64,000 nucleotides of DNA from CADEEN01 sp963783785 (GTDB lineage: Bacteria; Pseudomonadota; Gammaproteobacteria; Burkholderiales; Burkholderiaceae_C), in the NCBI GenBank assembly GCA_963783785.1, contig CAWAOQ010000008.1, positions 1 to 64,000 on the forward strand. Reading direction: 5' to 3'. The translations under genes were made by a program, and so were the position numbers. Within the stretch, counting starts at the first letter, position 1, and each line of letters begins with the position of its first letter. This document shows positions 1-9,142 of the stretch, one piece after another. The notes beneath the pieces are model-generated. The model was not told the origin of the DNA. It saw only the letters and a program-made list of their open reading frames with translations, and did no database searches.

Positions 1-1789
1 CGGCGAGCGGCTGTGAAGCGACCGTGGCCGGCTCGCCGGTGGCGGCGAATCCGGCTGCGACATGGCTGCCGTCGCAATAGGGCTTGCGGCTCGACTTGCC
101 GCCGCGGCACAGCGTCACGCGGAACACTGCGTCGGCCGATTCGATCTGCGCGTGCACGGCATAGGGGCCGTTCTCGCGCACGCGCACCACGTTGACGCTC
201 GGCGCCGATTCCTGCGGCCCGCCGTCATGGCGTCCATACGTGATCGCGCCCGACGGGCAGTTGTGCGCGACGTGGACGCAGTGTTCCACCGACGCCGCTT
301 CCGGATGATCCACGCGCCCGGCGTGTTTGCCGAAAGACGCGGGCGCCTCCACACGCAATGGCGCGAATGGATGCATCGGCGGCCGTCGAAGCGCAGTGTA
401 ATGGCCTCGGTAGCAGGCGACATCCGGGCGTCGGCCGTCTGCGCCTGTGGCAACTCGCCGTCGACGCCGCAACCCCGATCGGCGTCGCCGGCACGTCCAG
501 GTCCGCCACGCGGTCGACCGCGTCGCCCAGGGGCTCTTCGAAGCGCAGATGCATCGCTCGAATCGTTGCGCAAGGCGCTCGAGATCGCTGGCGACCTCGG
601 CCAGCGGCACGACGTGCGCCAGTCGGCGTGCCGCGGCGCCGAGCTCCGCCGATCGTTCACCGAGGATGCGGGCGGCGCAGGTCTGCACCAACGCACCGGC
701 CGAGCCCGGCAACTCGAAGTTCGGCGCCGCGGTCGACCGGTGCTTTGCGGCATCGATCGGCAGACGCGTCGCCACCTCGGCAACCCTCGCCATGGTCGAC
801 ATCAGCACGGTGGTCGAGGCGGCCAGTTCAACGCGCAGATCGCGCGGCAGCGGCGCCGGTGCAAACACCTGCGACAGCGCGCGGATCATCAGTGCATAGA
901 TCGAATTGCCGAGATCGAGCACCTTCCCGGCGAGCGGCTCGACGACATGCACGCGGTCGCGCGTGATGCCGGCGTCGCCCAGCATCGGATTGCAGACGAC
1001 GGGCCGCGCGGGCTCGAACCCGGGCCGCGCGGCGCGCAGTTCACCGAGTTCACTTCTGATGGCTTTGAAGCGGGCGAAGTGCGAGTCGTCGCGGTGCGCC
1101 GGCGCTCCCTCTCCCTGCAGCACGATTTGCTCGATGGCGGCGCGCGCCGAGGCCAGATCGGCAATCTTGAACAGGCCCGGCAGGCCGAACTCCTCGATGC
1201 TGACCTGCGCTTGGCCGTGGCCGACGAACACGCGCTCTTCGCCAAGCTGCTCGCACAAGCGCGCCAGGCCCTCCAGGACGCCGTGATACAGGTGCCCTTG
1301 GCTCGCGTAGTCCTGCGGCGACGGGGCAAGCATGTCCGGACGTGCAACACGCCGATAGTGCGTCGTGTGGCCGAAGCCGGCGCCATCGGCAATCAGAAGT
1401 CCCTCGGGTCGCTCGATGTACATGAAGTGGTCGAGCGCCGCCTCGCCGAAGGGCGTGAGCGACATCAGGATACCGGCCGGAAAGTGCCCGGGCCGCACCG
1501 GGAACGCAGGCCGCCACAGATGCGGTGCCGCCCCGATCGCCGCGAGCAGGTTATTCACCAGCGACAGGTGCAGCATTTCCTCGAGTGCGACCTGCGCCAG
1601 CGAGCGGCGCCAGCGCTCGATCGCCGCCAGTTCGGTCGGCGTCACCTCTTCGTCCAGGCCGCGCTTGAGCGTCCACTGGGCGTAGAGATACGAACACATG
1701 ACCGTGTGCTCGAACTCGGCCGCCTCGCACAGCAGGTAGATGAGCTCTTCGCGGTCTTGGACGACGATGTCGTCGGACGCGGTTGACAT
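1..1789 (-). CDS. Ferritin-like / iron-binding CDGSH-type protein, cut by window edge, locally frameshifted
   Basis: The N-terminal ~350 residues are a ferritin-like helical domain (FEHTVMCSYLYAQWTLK and ALEEMLHLSLVNNLLAAIGAAPH carry the Glu/His iron-ligand pattern). It is followed by a mono-cluster 4Fe-4S region (RFDGRRCIHSRHC, then HNCPSGAI) and a CDGSH motif (CRGGKSSRKPYCDGSH) near position 80-130. This architecture is known for redox or iron-binding proteins of unclear substrate. The start at 1789 is the first ATG of the frame. Homology leaves the starting frame at about 558, moves again between about 440 and 475, and returns at about 353. The three one-base deletions sum to zero, so the outer frame stays open. 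The stop lies beyond position 1. Confidence 0.75.
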   Translation of the reverse strand, partial: MSTASDDIVVQDREELIYLLCEAAEFEHTVMCSYLYAQWTLKRGLDEEVTPTELAAIERWRRSLAQVALEEMLHLSLVNNLLAAIGAAPHLWRPAFPVRPGHFPAGILMSLTPFGEAALDHFMYIERPEGLLIADGAGFGHTTHYRRVARPDMLAPSPQDYASQGHLYHGVLEGLARLCEQLGEERVFVGHGQAQVSIEEFGLPGLFKIADLASARAAIEQIVLQGEGAPAHRDDSHFARFKAIRSELGELRAARPGFEPARPVVCNPMLGDAGITRDRVHVVEPLAGKVLDLGNSIYALMIRALSQVFAPAPLPRDLRVELAASTTVLMSTMARVAEVATRLPIDAAKHRSTAAPNFELPGSAGALVQTCAARILGERSAELGAAARRLAHVVPLAEVASDLERLAQRFERCICASKSPWATRSTAWRTWTCRRRRSGLRRRRRVATGADGRRPDVACYRGHYTALRRPPMHPFAPLRVEAPASFGKHAGRVDHPEAASVEHCVHVAHNCPSGAITYGRHDGGPQESAPSVNVVRVRENGPYAVHAQIESADAVFRVTLCRGGKSSRKPYCDGSHVAAGFAATGEPATVASQPLA

Positions 1790-2074
1790 AGTCTCTTGTC
1801 GGTTCCTTTGGACCTGTGTTTGCGACGCGAATTGAAACAGCGCCAGCCTAGGATGCGCCGGTCATCTCGAAATTTCAAGTTGCTCGATTCGACCGAGCCG
1901 AGGCGGTTGCTCTTCGGCCGGCGCGACGCGGCGGAGGTCCGGCCGTGGTCAACGGCACGATCCGAGCGCTCAGCCTGCAAGACTCGGCCCGCCTGACGCC
2001 CCGTCCAAGTTGGGCGATTCGCCTCAACCGACGTCGAGTTCCCCCTTCCGAGCGGTACTGCATCGGGTACAGGG

Positions 2075-2782
2075 TCACCAGGCGGTCAGCTCCCAGCGAA
2101 AGTGGTCTTCGCGCAAGTAGTTCGGCCACATTCCGGTGCTTCCTTGCAGACGATACTCTCCGGACGTCTCGCGTGCGACCCAGCGTCCGACCTCGAGGGC
2201 CAGCCACATCGTGTCTTGGCGCAGGGTCTCCGCCCGGGTATGGTCCTGATGATCAAGTCGGATCAGGCGTTCTATGCGCAAGGTGTCGAATGTCCCTGCG
2301 CTGACGGTGACGCGCTCCCATCCGCGCACGGCACAGTACACCTGAATCCAGTACCGAATCGAGCCGCCATCCATGCGGTAGTGGGTGTTTGCAGAGGTCT
2401 TCGCGCCCACGGTCAATGAGGCCGGCCACAACGGCACGGGCGTCTCGAAGTTCATCGGGTAGTCCCATGCCGAGTCCCGCAGCAACTGCCCCCACGCAGC
2501 ATGCTTTTCATCGGCCAGGGCTGCGCCGCCGTCCGCTTGCCGATGGACGTCGATGGTGGGCGCCACTGATGCGACCGTTTCCTGAACCACACCCAGCACG
2601 CTGCTGTTGAAGAAGTCCAGCTTGCGATAGGTCCACCGTTGACCGACCAGGGGTGCTCGCAGTGAACCAGGTCCGCTTGGCGCCGGTATTGGCGTACCGG
2701 GCAACGGCGCCAAGGGCTGAATGGCGCAGCCTGCGGGCAGCCCAAGGCCCGCCAGCAACATGCTCCGTCGGTTGAGTGTCAT
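2075..2782 (-). CDS. Putative exported protein or lipoprotein, unknown function
   Basis: A 235-residue protein. It opens with MTLNRRSMLLAGLGLPAGC, a Tat-like RR followed by a hydrophobic stretch and a Cys; the lipobox is imperfect, with Pro at -3. A Pro-rich linker (residues 20-40) leads into a soluble domain rich in Trp and Tyr, with no motif I recognise. A GGAGG Shine-Dalgarno sits six bases before the ATG at 2782, which supports this start. The next gene downstream on this strand is the ferritin-like/CDGSH gene, 285 bp away. The function is unknown. Confidence 0.65.
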   Translation of the reverse strand: MTLNRRSMLLAGLGLPAGCAIQPLAPLPGTPIPAPSGPGSLRAPLVGQRWTYRKLDFFNSSVLGVVQETVASVAPTIDVHRQADGGAALADEKHAAWGQLLRDSAWDYPMNFETPVPLWPASLTVGAKTSANTHYRMDGGSIRYWIQVYCAVRGWERVTVSAGTFDTLRIERLIRLDHQDHTRAETLRQDTMWLALEVGRWVARETSGEYRLQGSTGMWPNYLREDHFRWELTAW

Positions 2783-3103
2783 GAGTCCTCCAGAGGTTGG
2801 CCAGATTGCATTCGCCGCTGTTCGCCTTGACCTGCACGTTGGCGTGCCACGCGCCTTGGACGTTTCGCCACAAGGATGTCATATGCGGCGGCATTGCGCA
2901 CCGTGGGCAACGCCGCCAGGCCGCAGCGCGACAGCTCGGACAGCATGCGGTTCACGCCCGCGACGCCGATCAGTACGGTACTCGTCATGGCGGCCAGCAT
3001 CGCGCGGGCGATTGGCCCGCGGGCTGATCTGCCTCAAGCAGCGCGGTTGCTGCAGATCGCCATCACCATCGCGTCGACCTGCGCGATCGCCGCGGTGGAC
3101 GGC
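2783..3103. other. Intergenic region without a supported gene
   Basis: This 321 bp region separates the lipoprotein from the HAD phosphatase, both on the minus strand. A 73-codon minus-strand reading frame at 2779-3000 overlaps the lipoprotein start and resembles nothing I know, so I do not call it. No repeat, terminator or RNA gene is evident. Confidence 0.4.
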
Positions 3104-3784
3104 TCATCGACCGACTGCAGCGAGGGGCTGGGCGTCATCGCGGCCGAGGCCAAGCAGCGAGGGCAAGGCGTCCATTGTTTCGAACACGCTGTGGGCGCCC
3201 GCGTCGAGCAAGCGCTCTGCCGGGGTCATCCCCGCATAGCCAAGGACATGCATGCCTGCCGCGCGGGCGGCGCGAACGCCTGTCGGGCTGTCTTCCACGA
3301 CAACGCAGGCGGCGGGATTCGCCGACATCTGTGCGGCTGCGTGAAGGAACAGGTCCGGAGCGGGCTTCGGATTGGTGACGTCGTCTGCGCTGAACATCTT
3401 GTCGACGAAGTGTCCGATCAGCCCCGTGCACCCAAGCGTGAGTGTCATCTTCTCGCGCGGACCGTTCGAAGCGACGCAGAAAGGGGTGGTCAGTGTCGCC
3501 AGCAGGTTGGGAACCCCAGCCACGGGCTTGAGGTGGGCCGCGAAGGCATCGTATGTTCGCGCACGGAAATGTGGCAAGAACTCTTCGGGCGGCACCCTGA
3601 TCATCGCTTCGACGAGTTCAAGGCACCGCTGCATCGATGTACCCATGAACTTGGCGACTGCCTCTTCGAACGAGATCCGAACGCCTCGCTCGGCGAGCAT
3701 TTCCTGGAGGACGATGTGGCTGATTCGCTCGCTGTCGACGAGCACGCCATCGCAGTCAAAGATGATGAGCGCCGGGGTCTGCAT
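3104..3784 (-). CDS. HAD-superfamily phosphatase (phosphoglycolate phosphatase-like)
   Basis: A 226-residue haloacid-dehalogenase hydrolase of the beta-phosphoglucomutase/phosphoglycolate phosphatase type. Motif I is FDCDGVLVDSE (nucleophile Asp near residue 9), motif II CVASNGP, motif III Lys in NPKPAPDLF, and motif IV VVVEDSPTGVRAARAAGM. A helical cap lies between motifs I and II. The start at 3784 was chosen because motif I follows immediately, as in the family; the frame extends upstream without homology. The substrate cannot be told from sequence. YieH-like sugar or nucleotide phosphatases are equally possible. Confidence 0.85.
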   Translation of the reverse strand: MQTPALIIFDCDGVLVDSERISHIVLQEMLAERGVRISFEEAVAKFMGTSMQRCLELVEAMIRVPPEEFLPHFRARTYDAFAAHLKPVAGVPNLLATLTTPFCVASNGPREKMTLTLGCTGLIGHFVDKMFSADDVTNPKPAPDLFLHAAAQMSANPAACVVVEDSPTGVRAARAAGMHVLGYAGMTPAERLLDAGAHSVFETMDALPSLLGLGRDDAQPLAAVGR

Positions 3785-3972
3785 AGGTGGGTTCGTGACG
3801 CCCGACTCGAGGATCGGGCAACGGTCTTGCGCCCTGATTCTGGATGATCGACCCATGGCGTCAACGACGAATCGGCCATGCGGGGGTGCTTGCGGCTTCG
3901 CCGATCTTCGGGCAGTTGGGCCAGTGCAGCGACTGGCGTTCGCTCGGGCTACCCGGCAAGAACTCATATGAC

Positions 3973-5433
3973 TCAGCTGCCGTCGCGGATGACGCGGCAA
4001 TTCTCGATGTCGAAGCTCACCGCGCCGAGCGTGAGCGAGGTCTGGTCGCGCAGGCCAGCGGCGAAGGCGAGGAAGCGCTCGACATCGGCAAAATTGCTGG
4101 CCAGGCCGAACGAGACGCGCAGCGCGCCGGCGCTCTTGCCGCCGCGCGTCTGCATCACCTGCAAGAAGCGCGACAGCGAGATCTCGTCGCCTTCGGCCAG
4201 GCCGGCCCGCATGTCGTCCTCGGTCAGGTCCTCGGCGGTCTCACCGGCACCGGGGTTGCAGAAGCAGCCCGTGCGAAGCGAGATGCGCTGCTCGCCGGCG
4301 AGTTCTTCGAGACGGCGGTAGTCGAGCAGGCGGCCCTCGGGGTCGTAGAAGTTCATCGTCACGGTGCCGCCGCGCTGCACCGTGGTGACCGGCCCGTACA
4401 GGCGCACCATCGGGCGGCCATTGCCGTGGCGCAGCGCCAGCAGGTTCGACAGCAGCCAGCCGGTGAGGCAGCGCACGCGGGTCTGGATCACGTCGATGCC
4501 GACCTGCTCGAGGTGACGCAGGCCGATCTCCACCGCCGGGATGCCCAGATAGTTGAGCGTGCCGTCCTCGAAGCCGGCCTCGCCCGGCGACAGCACGTGC
4601 ATGGCGCCCTTCACGGTGGCGAAGTTGACGGTGCCGCCGGCGAACCACGGCCGCCGCAGCTTCGGCAGCGCGGTCTTGCGGACGAGCAGGCAGCCCACGC
4701 CGGTGGGATAGCCGAACATCTTGTAGAACGAGATCGCCACGAAGTCGGGCTGCACGGCGCGCAGGTCGAGGCGGTTGGTGGGCACGAAGGCGGCGGCGTC
4801 GAGCAACACCTGCCAACCTGCGGCCTGCGCCTGGCCGATCAGCGCCAGCGGATGCTTCACGCCCGAGAAATTGGACTGCGCCGGAAAGGCCAGCAGGTGG
4901 TCGTGCCCCGGTTCGGCCAGCGCCAGCCGCGCGGCCATTTCCGCGCCGTCGATGCGCAGGTCGGGCCGTGTCAGCGGTGCGTAGTCGACGCGGGCGCCCT
5001 TGGCGCGCGCGAACTCGCGCATGCCGTTGACAGAGTTGTGGTTGTCGGCCGTCATCAGCAGGCTCGAGCCGGGCTCGAACGGGTAGGCCTCGGCCACCAG
5101 CTTGATGGCGCCCGAGGCGTTGAGCGTGAAGACGGCGGTGTATTCGCCCGCGGCATGGAAATAGGCCAGCACTGCCGCGCGCGCACGCTCGACACGCTGC
5201 GTCATCTCGGTCGAACTCGGGCTGGCCGAGTGCGGGTTGCCAAATACCTGCGCGTTCAGCAGCTCGGCATGGTCGCGCACTTGCGATGCGGCGTGCAAGC
5301 CACCCCCGGTGTAGTCCAGGTAGACATGCTGCAGCGAGTCGAGCCGGGCGTACTCCAGGCGACGCAGCTCATCCAGCGCGGCGGTGGAGGCGTAGTCCGG
5401 GTGCTCGGACAGGAAGCGCTCGAATGGGCTCAT
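3973..5433 (-). CDS. Class V aminotransferase-fold PLP protein, molybdenum-cofactor-sulfurase-like
   Basis: A 486-residue protein with a PLP-dependent class V fold. YLDYTGGGLHAASQ near residue 38 resembles the start of Mo-cofactor sulfurase N-domains. SFYKMFGYPTGVG contains the expected PLP-binding Lys, and RTGCFCNPGA carries candidate persulfide cysteines. The MOSC domain of true MOCOS enzymes is absent. The role is therefore inferred as cysteine desulfurase/sulfurase-like without a known acceptor. The start at 5433 gives the family length; the open frame continues upstream with low-complexity sequence. Confidence 0.75.
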   Translation of the reverse strand: MSPFERFLSEHPDYASTAALDELRRLEYARLDSLQHVYLDYTGGGLHAASQVRDHAELLNAQVFGNPHSASPSSTEMTQRVERARAAVLAYFHAAGEYTAVFTLNASGAIKLVAEAYPFEPGSSLLMTADNHNSVNGMREFARAKGARVDYAPLTRPDLRIDGAEMAARLALAEPGHDHLLAFPAQSNFSGVKHPLALIGQAQAAGWQVLLDAAAFVPTNRLDLRAVQPDFVAISFYKMFGYPTGVGCLLVRKTALPKLRRPWFAGGTVNFATVKGAMHVLSPGEAGFEDGTLNYLGIPAVEIGLRHLEQVGIDVIQTRVRCLTGWLLSNLLALRHGNGRPMVRLYGPVTTVQRGGTVTMNFYDPEGRLLDYRRLEELAGEQRISLRTGCFCNPGAGETAEDLTEDDMRAGLAEGDEISLSRFLQVMQTRGGKSAGALRVSFGLASNFADVERFLAFAAGLRDQTSLTLGAVSFDIENCRVIRDGS

Positions 5434-5870
5434 GCGACCAAGTCTAGCGACTGGGGGCGGGGCGGTTCTCCCGGACGCCAGCCGGTGCGCGGCCCAGGCT
5501 GGTCCGGGCCGGGTGTGCGCGCGACCAAGCCGGAGCGCCAGCCGATGCCAAGGATGGGCGCAACGCGCATGGGCAGCGTCGGCCGAGAGATCGGCAGTGC
5601 GACCGTCCTCGCGTCGCATCCATCCGATCCGGGCAACTGACCACGTCGGCAAGCGAAACGAATGGAGACGCTTTCACACGGCGTGCATGCTCTAAATGTG
5701 CGATAAACACATTCATGAATGCGGACGAATGGGATGGACAAGGTCCAGGCGCAGATCGCGCAGTGGTGGCCGCAGCGGAGCCATCGCTTGACGCTGTGGA
5801 TGCGAAGGCGAGACCTTCCTGGCTCGTCGTCGCACGTTGAGATTGATCGAAGAGAAACCAACAGGAGCGA
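5434..5870. other. Divergent intergenic region, no gene seen
   Basis: This 437 bp gap separates two genes transcribed away from each other (PLP protein on minus, cytochrome lipoprotein on plus), so it should hold both promoters. I could not define -35/-10 boxes with confidence. An AGGAG Shine-Dalgarno lies just upstream of 5871. Confidence 0.4.
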
Positions 5871-7274
5871 ATGATGAGGAACAGGAAACCTGCAAGACGG
5901 TGCTTTCAGTGGTCGGCCATCGGCCTGTCTGCCGCAATGCTTTTTGGCTGCGGGGGCGGCGGCGATGGCAACCTGGCCCAGTCCGAGCAACTTGCGACGG
6001 TTCAGGTGAGCGAAACCGCCACCATTCTGTCGGTCAAGGCCGAACTGCCTGACGGCGCGGGCACAAGCAGCAGCGAAATGCAGTCTCGGCTGTACACGTT
6101 TGCCGCGAAGGTGAGCGCCGGCCCCGATGCCGGCCTGGAACTCAGGGGCACCTTGGTGCTCAAGGGCGATCGTGAGGACGACGGCACGACCGAGGTCGAA
6201 GGGCGCCTCCTGCCTGATGTCGTTGAAGCGGGGACACTTTCGTCGGCGAGTGCCGACTTGAAGGCGCAATTCGAAGCCAAACGCAGGGAGTTGAAGGTCG
6301 CACTGCGTGCCGACGTCGATGCTTTGTCAACGACACTCCGACGCGCGCTCGCGGAGGGCGCCGTCCCGGGGGCCGACGAGCCCAGCACCGCGCAGAAGGA
6401 AGCGCTGGCGGCATTCAAGGTCTCGTTCATGCAGCGCATGACCGAATATCACGCTGCGCTGAGTGCATTGATAGCCGACTTCCGTGCCTCGAGCCAGCCG
6501 AACACGCGCAGTGACGACGACGATGACAAGGCCTCCGAGGGATACGAGGTTGAAGGCACTATCGATGCTCAGGGTGCAATGAATCTGACGGTGCGCCTTG
6601 GTGACAAAGGCAAGGTTCTTGCCACCGGCACCATCGGTGCAGACGGTAGCGTGCAGAACGGAATCCTGACCGGCCCCGGGAGCGGTAACGTGGGTACCTG
6701 GAGTGCCATGCCAGAAGGGGGATCAGCCTTGCCTCCCGCACCGGCACCTGCACCTGCGCCCGCACCCGCACCTGCACCTGCACCCGCACCCGCACCCGCA
6801 CCCGCACCCGCACCCGCACCCGCACCCGCACCCGCACCCGCACCCGCACCCGCACCCGCACCCGCACCCGCACCTGCACCGGCACCTGCACCGGCACCTG
6901 CACCTGCACCTGCACCTGCACCTGCACCTGCACCTGCACCTGCACCTGCACCTGCACCTGCACCTGCACCCGCACCTGCACCGGCACCTGCACCGGCACC
7001 TGCACCGGCACCGGCACCGGCACCGGTTGGGCCCAGCGCGGCGAACGGCAAGGTGCTGTACAACGCGATCCCTGGGTCGACCATGTCATGCGCGACCTGC
7101 CACACGGCGGTCCCGGCGAACAACGTGGCCAGCGTCTTGAAGGGCGCGAACAATGCGAGCGCGATTGCGGCGGCGATCGCTGGCAACAAGGGCGGAATGG
7201 GCACCCTCAGCGGGAAGCTGACGGCTGCACAGCTGGCGGATATCGCCGCCTACCTGGGCCAGCCCAACCTGTGA
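5871..7274 (+). CDS. Cytochrome c-domain lipoprotein with long Ala-Pro linker
   Basis: A 467-residue protein. A signal sequence ends at a lipobox-like LFGC and is followed by a Gly run. Residues ~30-280 form a charged, partly helical domain I do not recognise. Residues ~290-386 are an almost pure Ala-Pro repeat encoded by a hexanucleotide array. The C-terminus (~395-467) is a monohaem c-type cytochrome domain with SCATCH (haem Cys at residues 407 and 410, His 411) and a downstream GGMGTLSG Met as a likely sixth ligand. I infer a membrane-anchored cytochrome held on an extended stalk. AGGAG lies eight bases before ATGATG. Confidence 0.8.
   Translation: MMRNRKPARRCFQWSAIGLSAAMLFGCGGGGDGNLAQSEQLATVQVSETATILSVKAELPDGAGTSSSEMQSRLYTFAAKVSAGPDAGLELRGTLVLKGDREDDGTTEVEGRLLPDVVEAGTLSSASADLKAQFEAKRRELKVALRADVDALSTTLRRALAEGAVPGADEPSTAQKEALAAFKVSFMQRMTEYHAALSALIADFRASSQPNTRSDDDDDKASEGYEVEGTIDAQGAMNLTVRLGDKGKVLATGTIGADGSVQNGILTGPGSGNVGTWSAMPEGGSALPPAPAPAPAPAPAPAPAPAPAPAPAPAPAPAPAPAPAPAPAPAPAPAPAPAPAPAPAPAPAPAPAPAPAPAPAPAPAPAPAPAPAPAPAPAPAPAPAPVGPSAANGKVLYNAIPGSTMSCATCHTAVPANNVASVLKGANNASAIAAAIAGNKGGMGTLSGKLTAAQLADIAAYLGQPNL
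6738..7027 (+). repeat. Hexanucleotide tandem repeat GCACCN (~48 copies)
   Basis: About 290 bp of uninterrupted GCACC(C/T/G) units inside the cytochrome lipoprotein gene, encoding (Ala-Pro)n. Units ending in C cluster in the first half and units ending in T in the second. A GCACCG/GCACCT mixture sits at the end, which suggests expansion by slippage or unequal crossover. Unit length is a multiple of three, so copy-number change would alter linker length without a frameshift. Confidence 0.95.
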
Positions 7275-7902
7275 CCTGACCGACTGGCGACCACCGTGTC
7301 GCGCGCTTCGATCCCGGCCCCATCACCGGGATCGGAGCGTTCGTCGCGGTGGGTGTCTGCCCGCTACCAATCCGCCTGCCGCCAACGTCACCGGCTGCAG
7401 CTGACCTCCTGTACGCGTCAACGATGGTCGGCGACTGGGCGGCTGAATCGGATGTCGGCTTCAGGGCGCGTCGATCGAACATGTCCAGGCGCGTATCCCG
7501 CCCCAGACCGACCCATGATCCAACGCAAGCCAGTCTGATCGAGGCCGCTCGCGCGGTGAACGTTTGCACGGAAGACGCCTTGACGCGACGTACAGAAAGG
7601 TGTCAACTGGCAACGCAGAGCAACCGGATCGGGGCTTGTTCCTCGCAACATCGAGTCGCTCTGACCATCGTGAAAGGAGGGCAGACCTATCGAGAAATCC
7701 TACCCTAGCACTCCCCCCACGACCGGCATGGACATGCCGGCAAACGTCACCCCCATGTGATGTACCGATGCCACCGAGAGTGGCATCGCGGAATGCCCTG
7801 CGATATAACGCAGGGCATTGCCGCTTCTGGGGGCTGGTTAGCGCCACCGGCGATCCCGAACTGCTTCGCGCCGCGCGGCGCTGACAAGCGACTCAAGGAG
7901 GC
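7275..7902. other. 628 bp intergenic region with two adjacent hairpins
   Basis: No reading frame here resembles a known protein. The feature worth noting is the pair of perfect inverted repeats at 7766-7819, listed separately. The region ends at a good AAGGAGG Shine-Dalgarno before 7903. Confidence 0.4.
7766..7819. promoter_or_regulatory. Two consecutive perfect hairpins
   Basis: The first inverted repeat has 8 bp arms at 7766-7773 and 7781-7788. The second has 11 bp arms (AATGCCCTGCG) at 7792-7802 and 7809-7819 with a six-base AT-rich loop. Neither is followed by a clear T-run on the plus strand, so a simple intrinsic terminator is not certain. A small RNA, a transcription stop for 5871-7274 or a protein-binding site are alternatives. 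Confidence 0.45.
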
Positions 7903-8100
7903 ATGACGATGCGCGTCATGGTGTTGGTGAAGGCGACGAGCCAGTCAGAGGCCGGCCAAATGCCCAGCACGGAGTTGCTTGCAGCCACGGGCAACTTCAA
8001 TGAAGAACTGGTCAGGACAGGCGTGCTGCTCGCCGGCGAGGGCCTGCACCTGAGCGCGAGGGGCAAACGGGCGCACTTCTCGGGCAGCCAGCGGATCGCG
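7903..8100 (+). pseudogene. Truncated YCII/DGPF-domain protein
   Basis: The first ~66 codons match the start of YciI-like DGPF proteins: RVMVLVKATSQSEAG, MPSTELLAATGNFNEELV, GVLLAGEGLH and KRAHFSG. The family normally continues with a DGPF motif to about 110-140 residues. Here homology stops near 8100 and the frame runs into unrelated sequence. A strong Shine-Dalgarno precedes the ATG at 7903. I read it as a gene interrupted by a deletion or recombination. Confidence 0.55.
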
Positions 8101-8242
8101 ACCGAACTGGCGCTGAACCATTGGCGATGGCGCGATCGGGTCCGGCTTGGCCCTTTGTGCGTGGCGATGAGCGCTGAACACCGACCGCGGCGACGAGGCC
8201 GGTCAGCAGGGCGCTGGTCAGCGGCTCGTGCGTGGCGCGGAG

Positions 8243-8968
8243 TCAGCCGAACTTGGCAAACAATCTGCTGTAAGGGGCCTTGAGCTTGCCGATGGCGTCC
8301 TTGACTGCAGCGATGTCCTGATTCAGCAGCGCAGCTTCCAAGTTGCCGACCGACTGGTTGACGGCGGCAATCAGGGCGGTGAACTCGGGATTCTGGGTCA
8401 GGCTCACTGGCGCTTGCGTTGAAAGACGCTTGGCCAGGTAGCTCAACGCGCCGGCCTGTGCAGTCATTGTGAGCAGGCCTTTGGGCTGGGCCAGGGTGGC
8501 ACTGCCGTCACTCACGATCAGTTCCATCTGGCCGTGGTACTCGTTCATGTGGTCGCTGAACACCACCACGTTGTTCCGCTGGCGCACGTCGGCCATGGCA
8601 TCACGGGCATGCTCCAAAGTATTGTGGGCATCGGCGAGCTGGTTGGCGTTGATCTCCGCCATGGCCTTGGTGTAGACCTTGGCCACTTCGGCCACTGTCG
8701 CCGCAAACGCCGGGTCGCGGTCGTATGGGGCGGCGGGTGCTGCACCGAATTGCCTGCTCAGCTTGTCCCACGCTTGTTGAGCCTGTGTCAGCGCTTGCTG
8801 GGCCTCGGCCTGTGACTTGCCATTGGTCTTGAACAGGGCCATGCGATAGGGCGCGTAGGCAGCCTGCATGGCATCGGTGACCGGGTCGGCAGCTTGTGCC
8901 AGGGCGCATGCGCTCAGGAGGGTGGCAAGGCCGATGGCCTGCAGGGCGTGATGAGTGCGCATCGACAT
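8243..8968 (-). CDS. Periplasmic helical protein of unknown function
   Basis: A 241-residue protein with a clear signal peptide, probably cleaved after AQA near residue 27. The start at 8968 is favoured over upstream codons because it gives the canonical signal peptide and has AGAGGA nearby. The mature part is rich in Ala, Gln and Leu and looks all-helical, with His/Met residues in SDHMNEYHGQMELIV, which is reminiscent of cytochrome b562 or imelysin-like periplasmic bundles. No CxxCH is present. The function is unknown. Confidence 0.6.
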   Translation of the reverse strand: MSMRTHHALQAIGLATLLSACALAQAADPVTDAMQAAYAPYRMALFKTNGKSQAEAQQALTQAQQAWDKLSRQFGAAPAAPYDRDPAFAATVAEVAKVYTKAMAEINANQLADAHNTLEHARDAMADVRQRNNVVVFSDHMNEYHGQMELIVSDGSATLAQPKGLLTMTAQAGALSYLAKRLSTQAPVSLTQNPEFTALIAAVNQSVGNLEAALLNQDIAAVKDAIGKLKAPYSRLFAKFG

Positions 8969-9142
8969 GGCGAGATCCTCTTGAGTCTTGTTGAGCTTTT
9001 CAGTCTTCGCTTGCAACGTGAAGCCCAGATGGCTCCATGCGAGAGAATTGTAAAGATCAGCTATCGCTGATATGGTGACTTGAGCTCAGCGCGACCGCCG
9101 CGTCGATCTCCGCATCGACAAGCCTTGGCCTAGGATGCTGCG

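Noticed and set aside
1012..1030. GGCTCGAACCCGGGCC resembling a tRNA T-arm
   Set aside because: It lies inside the ferritin-like coding sequence and encodes part of it (RPGFEPARP). There is no acceptor-stem match next to it.
2779..3000. 73-codon minus-strand gene upstream of the lipoprotein
   Set aside because: It overlaps the lipoprotein start, lacks a ribosome-binding site and resembles no family.
6738..7027. CRISPR array
   Set aside because: The repeat unit is six bases with no spacers, and it codes for Ala-Pro. No cas genes or 28-37 bp repeats occur in the window.
6559..7204. Long Gly-Ala or Val-Gln repeat proteins on the opposite strand of the hexanucleotide array
   Set aside because: They are shadows of the GCACCN repeat, which is open in several frames. 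Only the plus-strand frame has a signal peptide and a haem motif.
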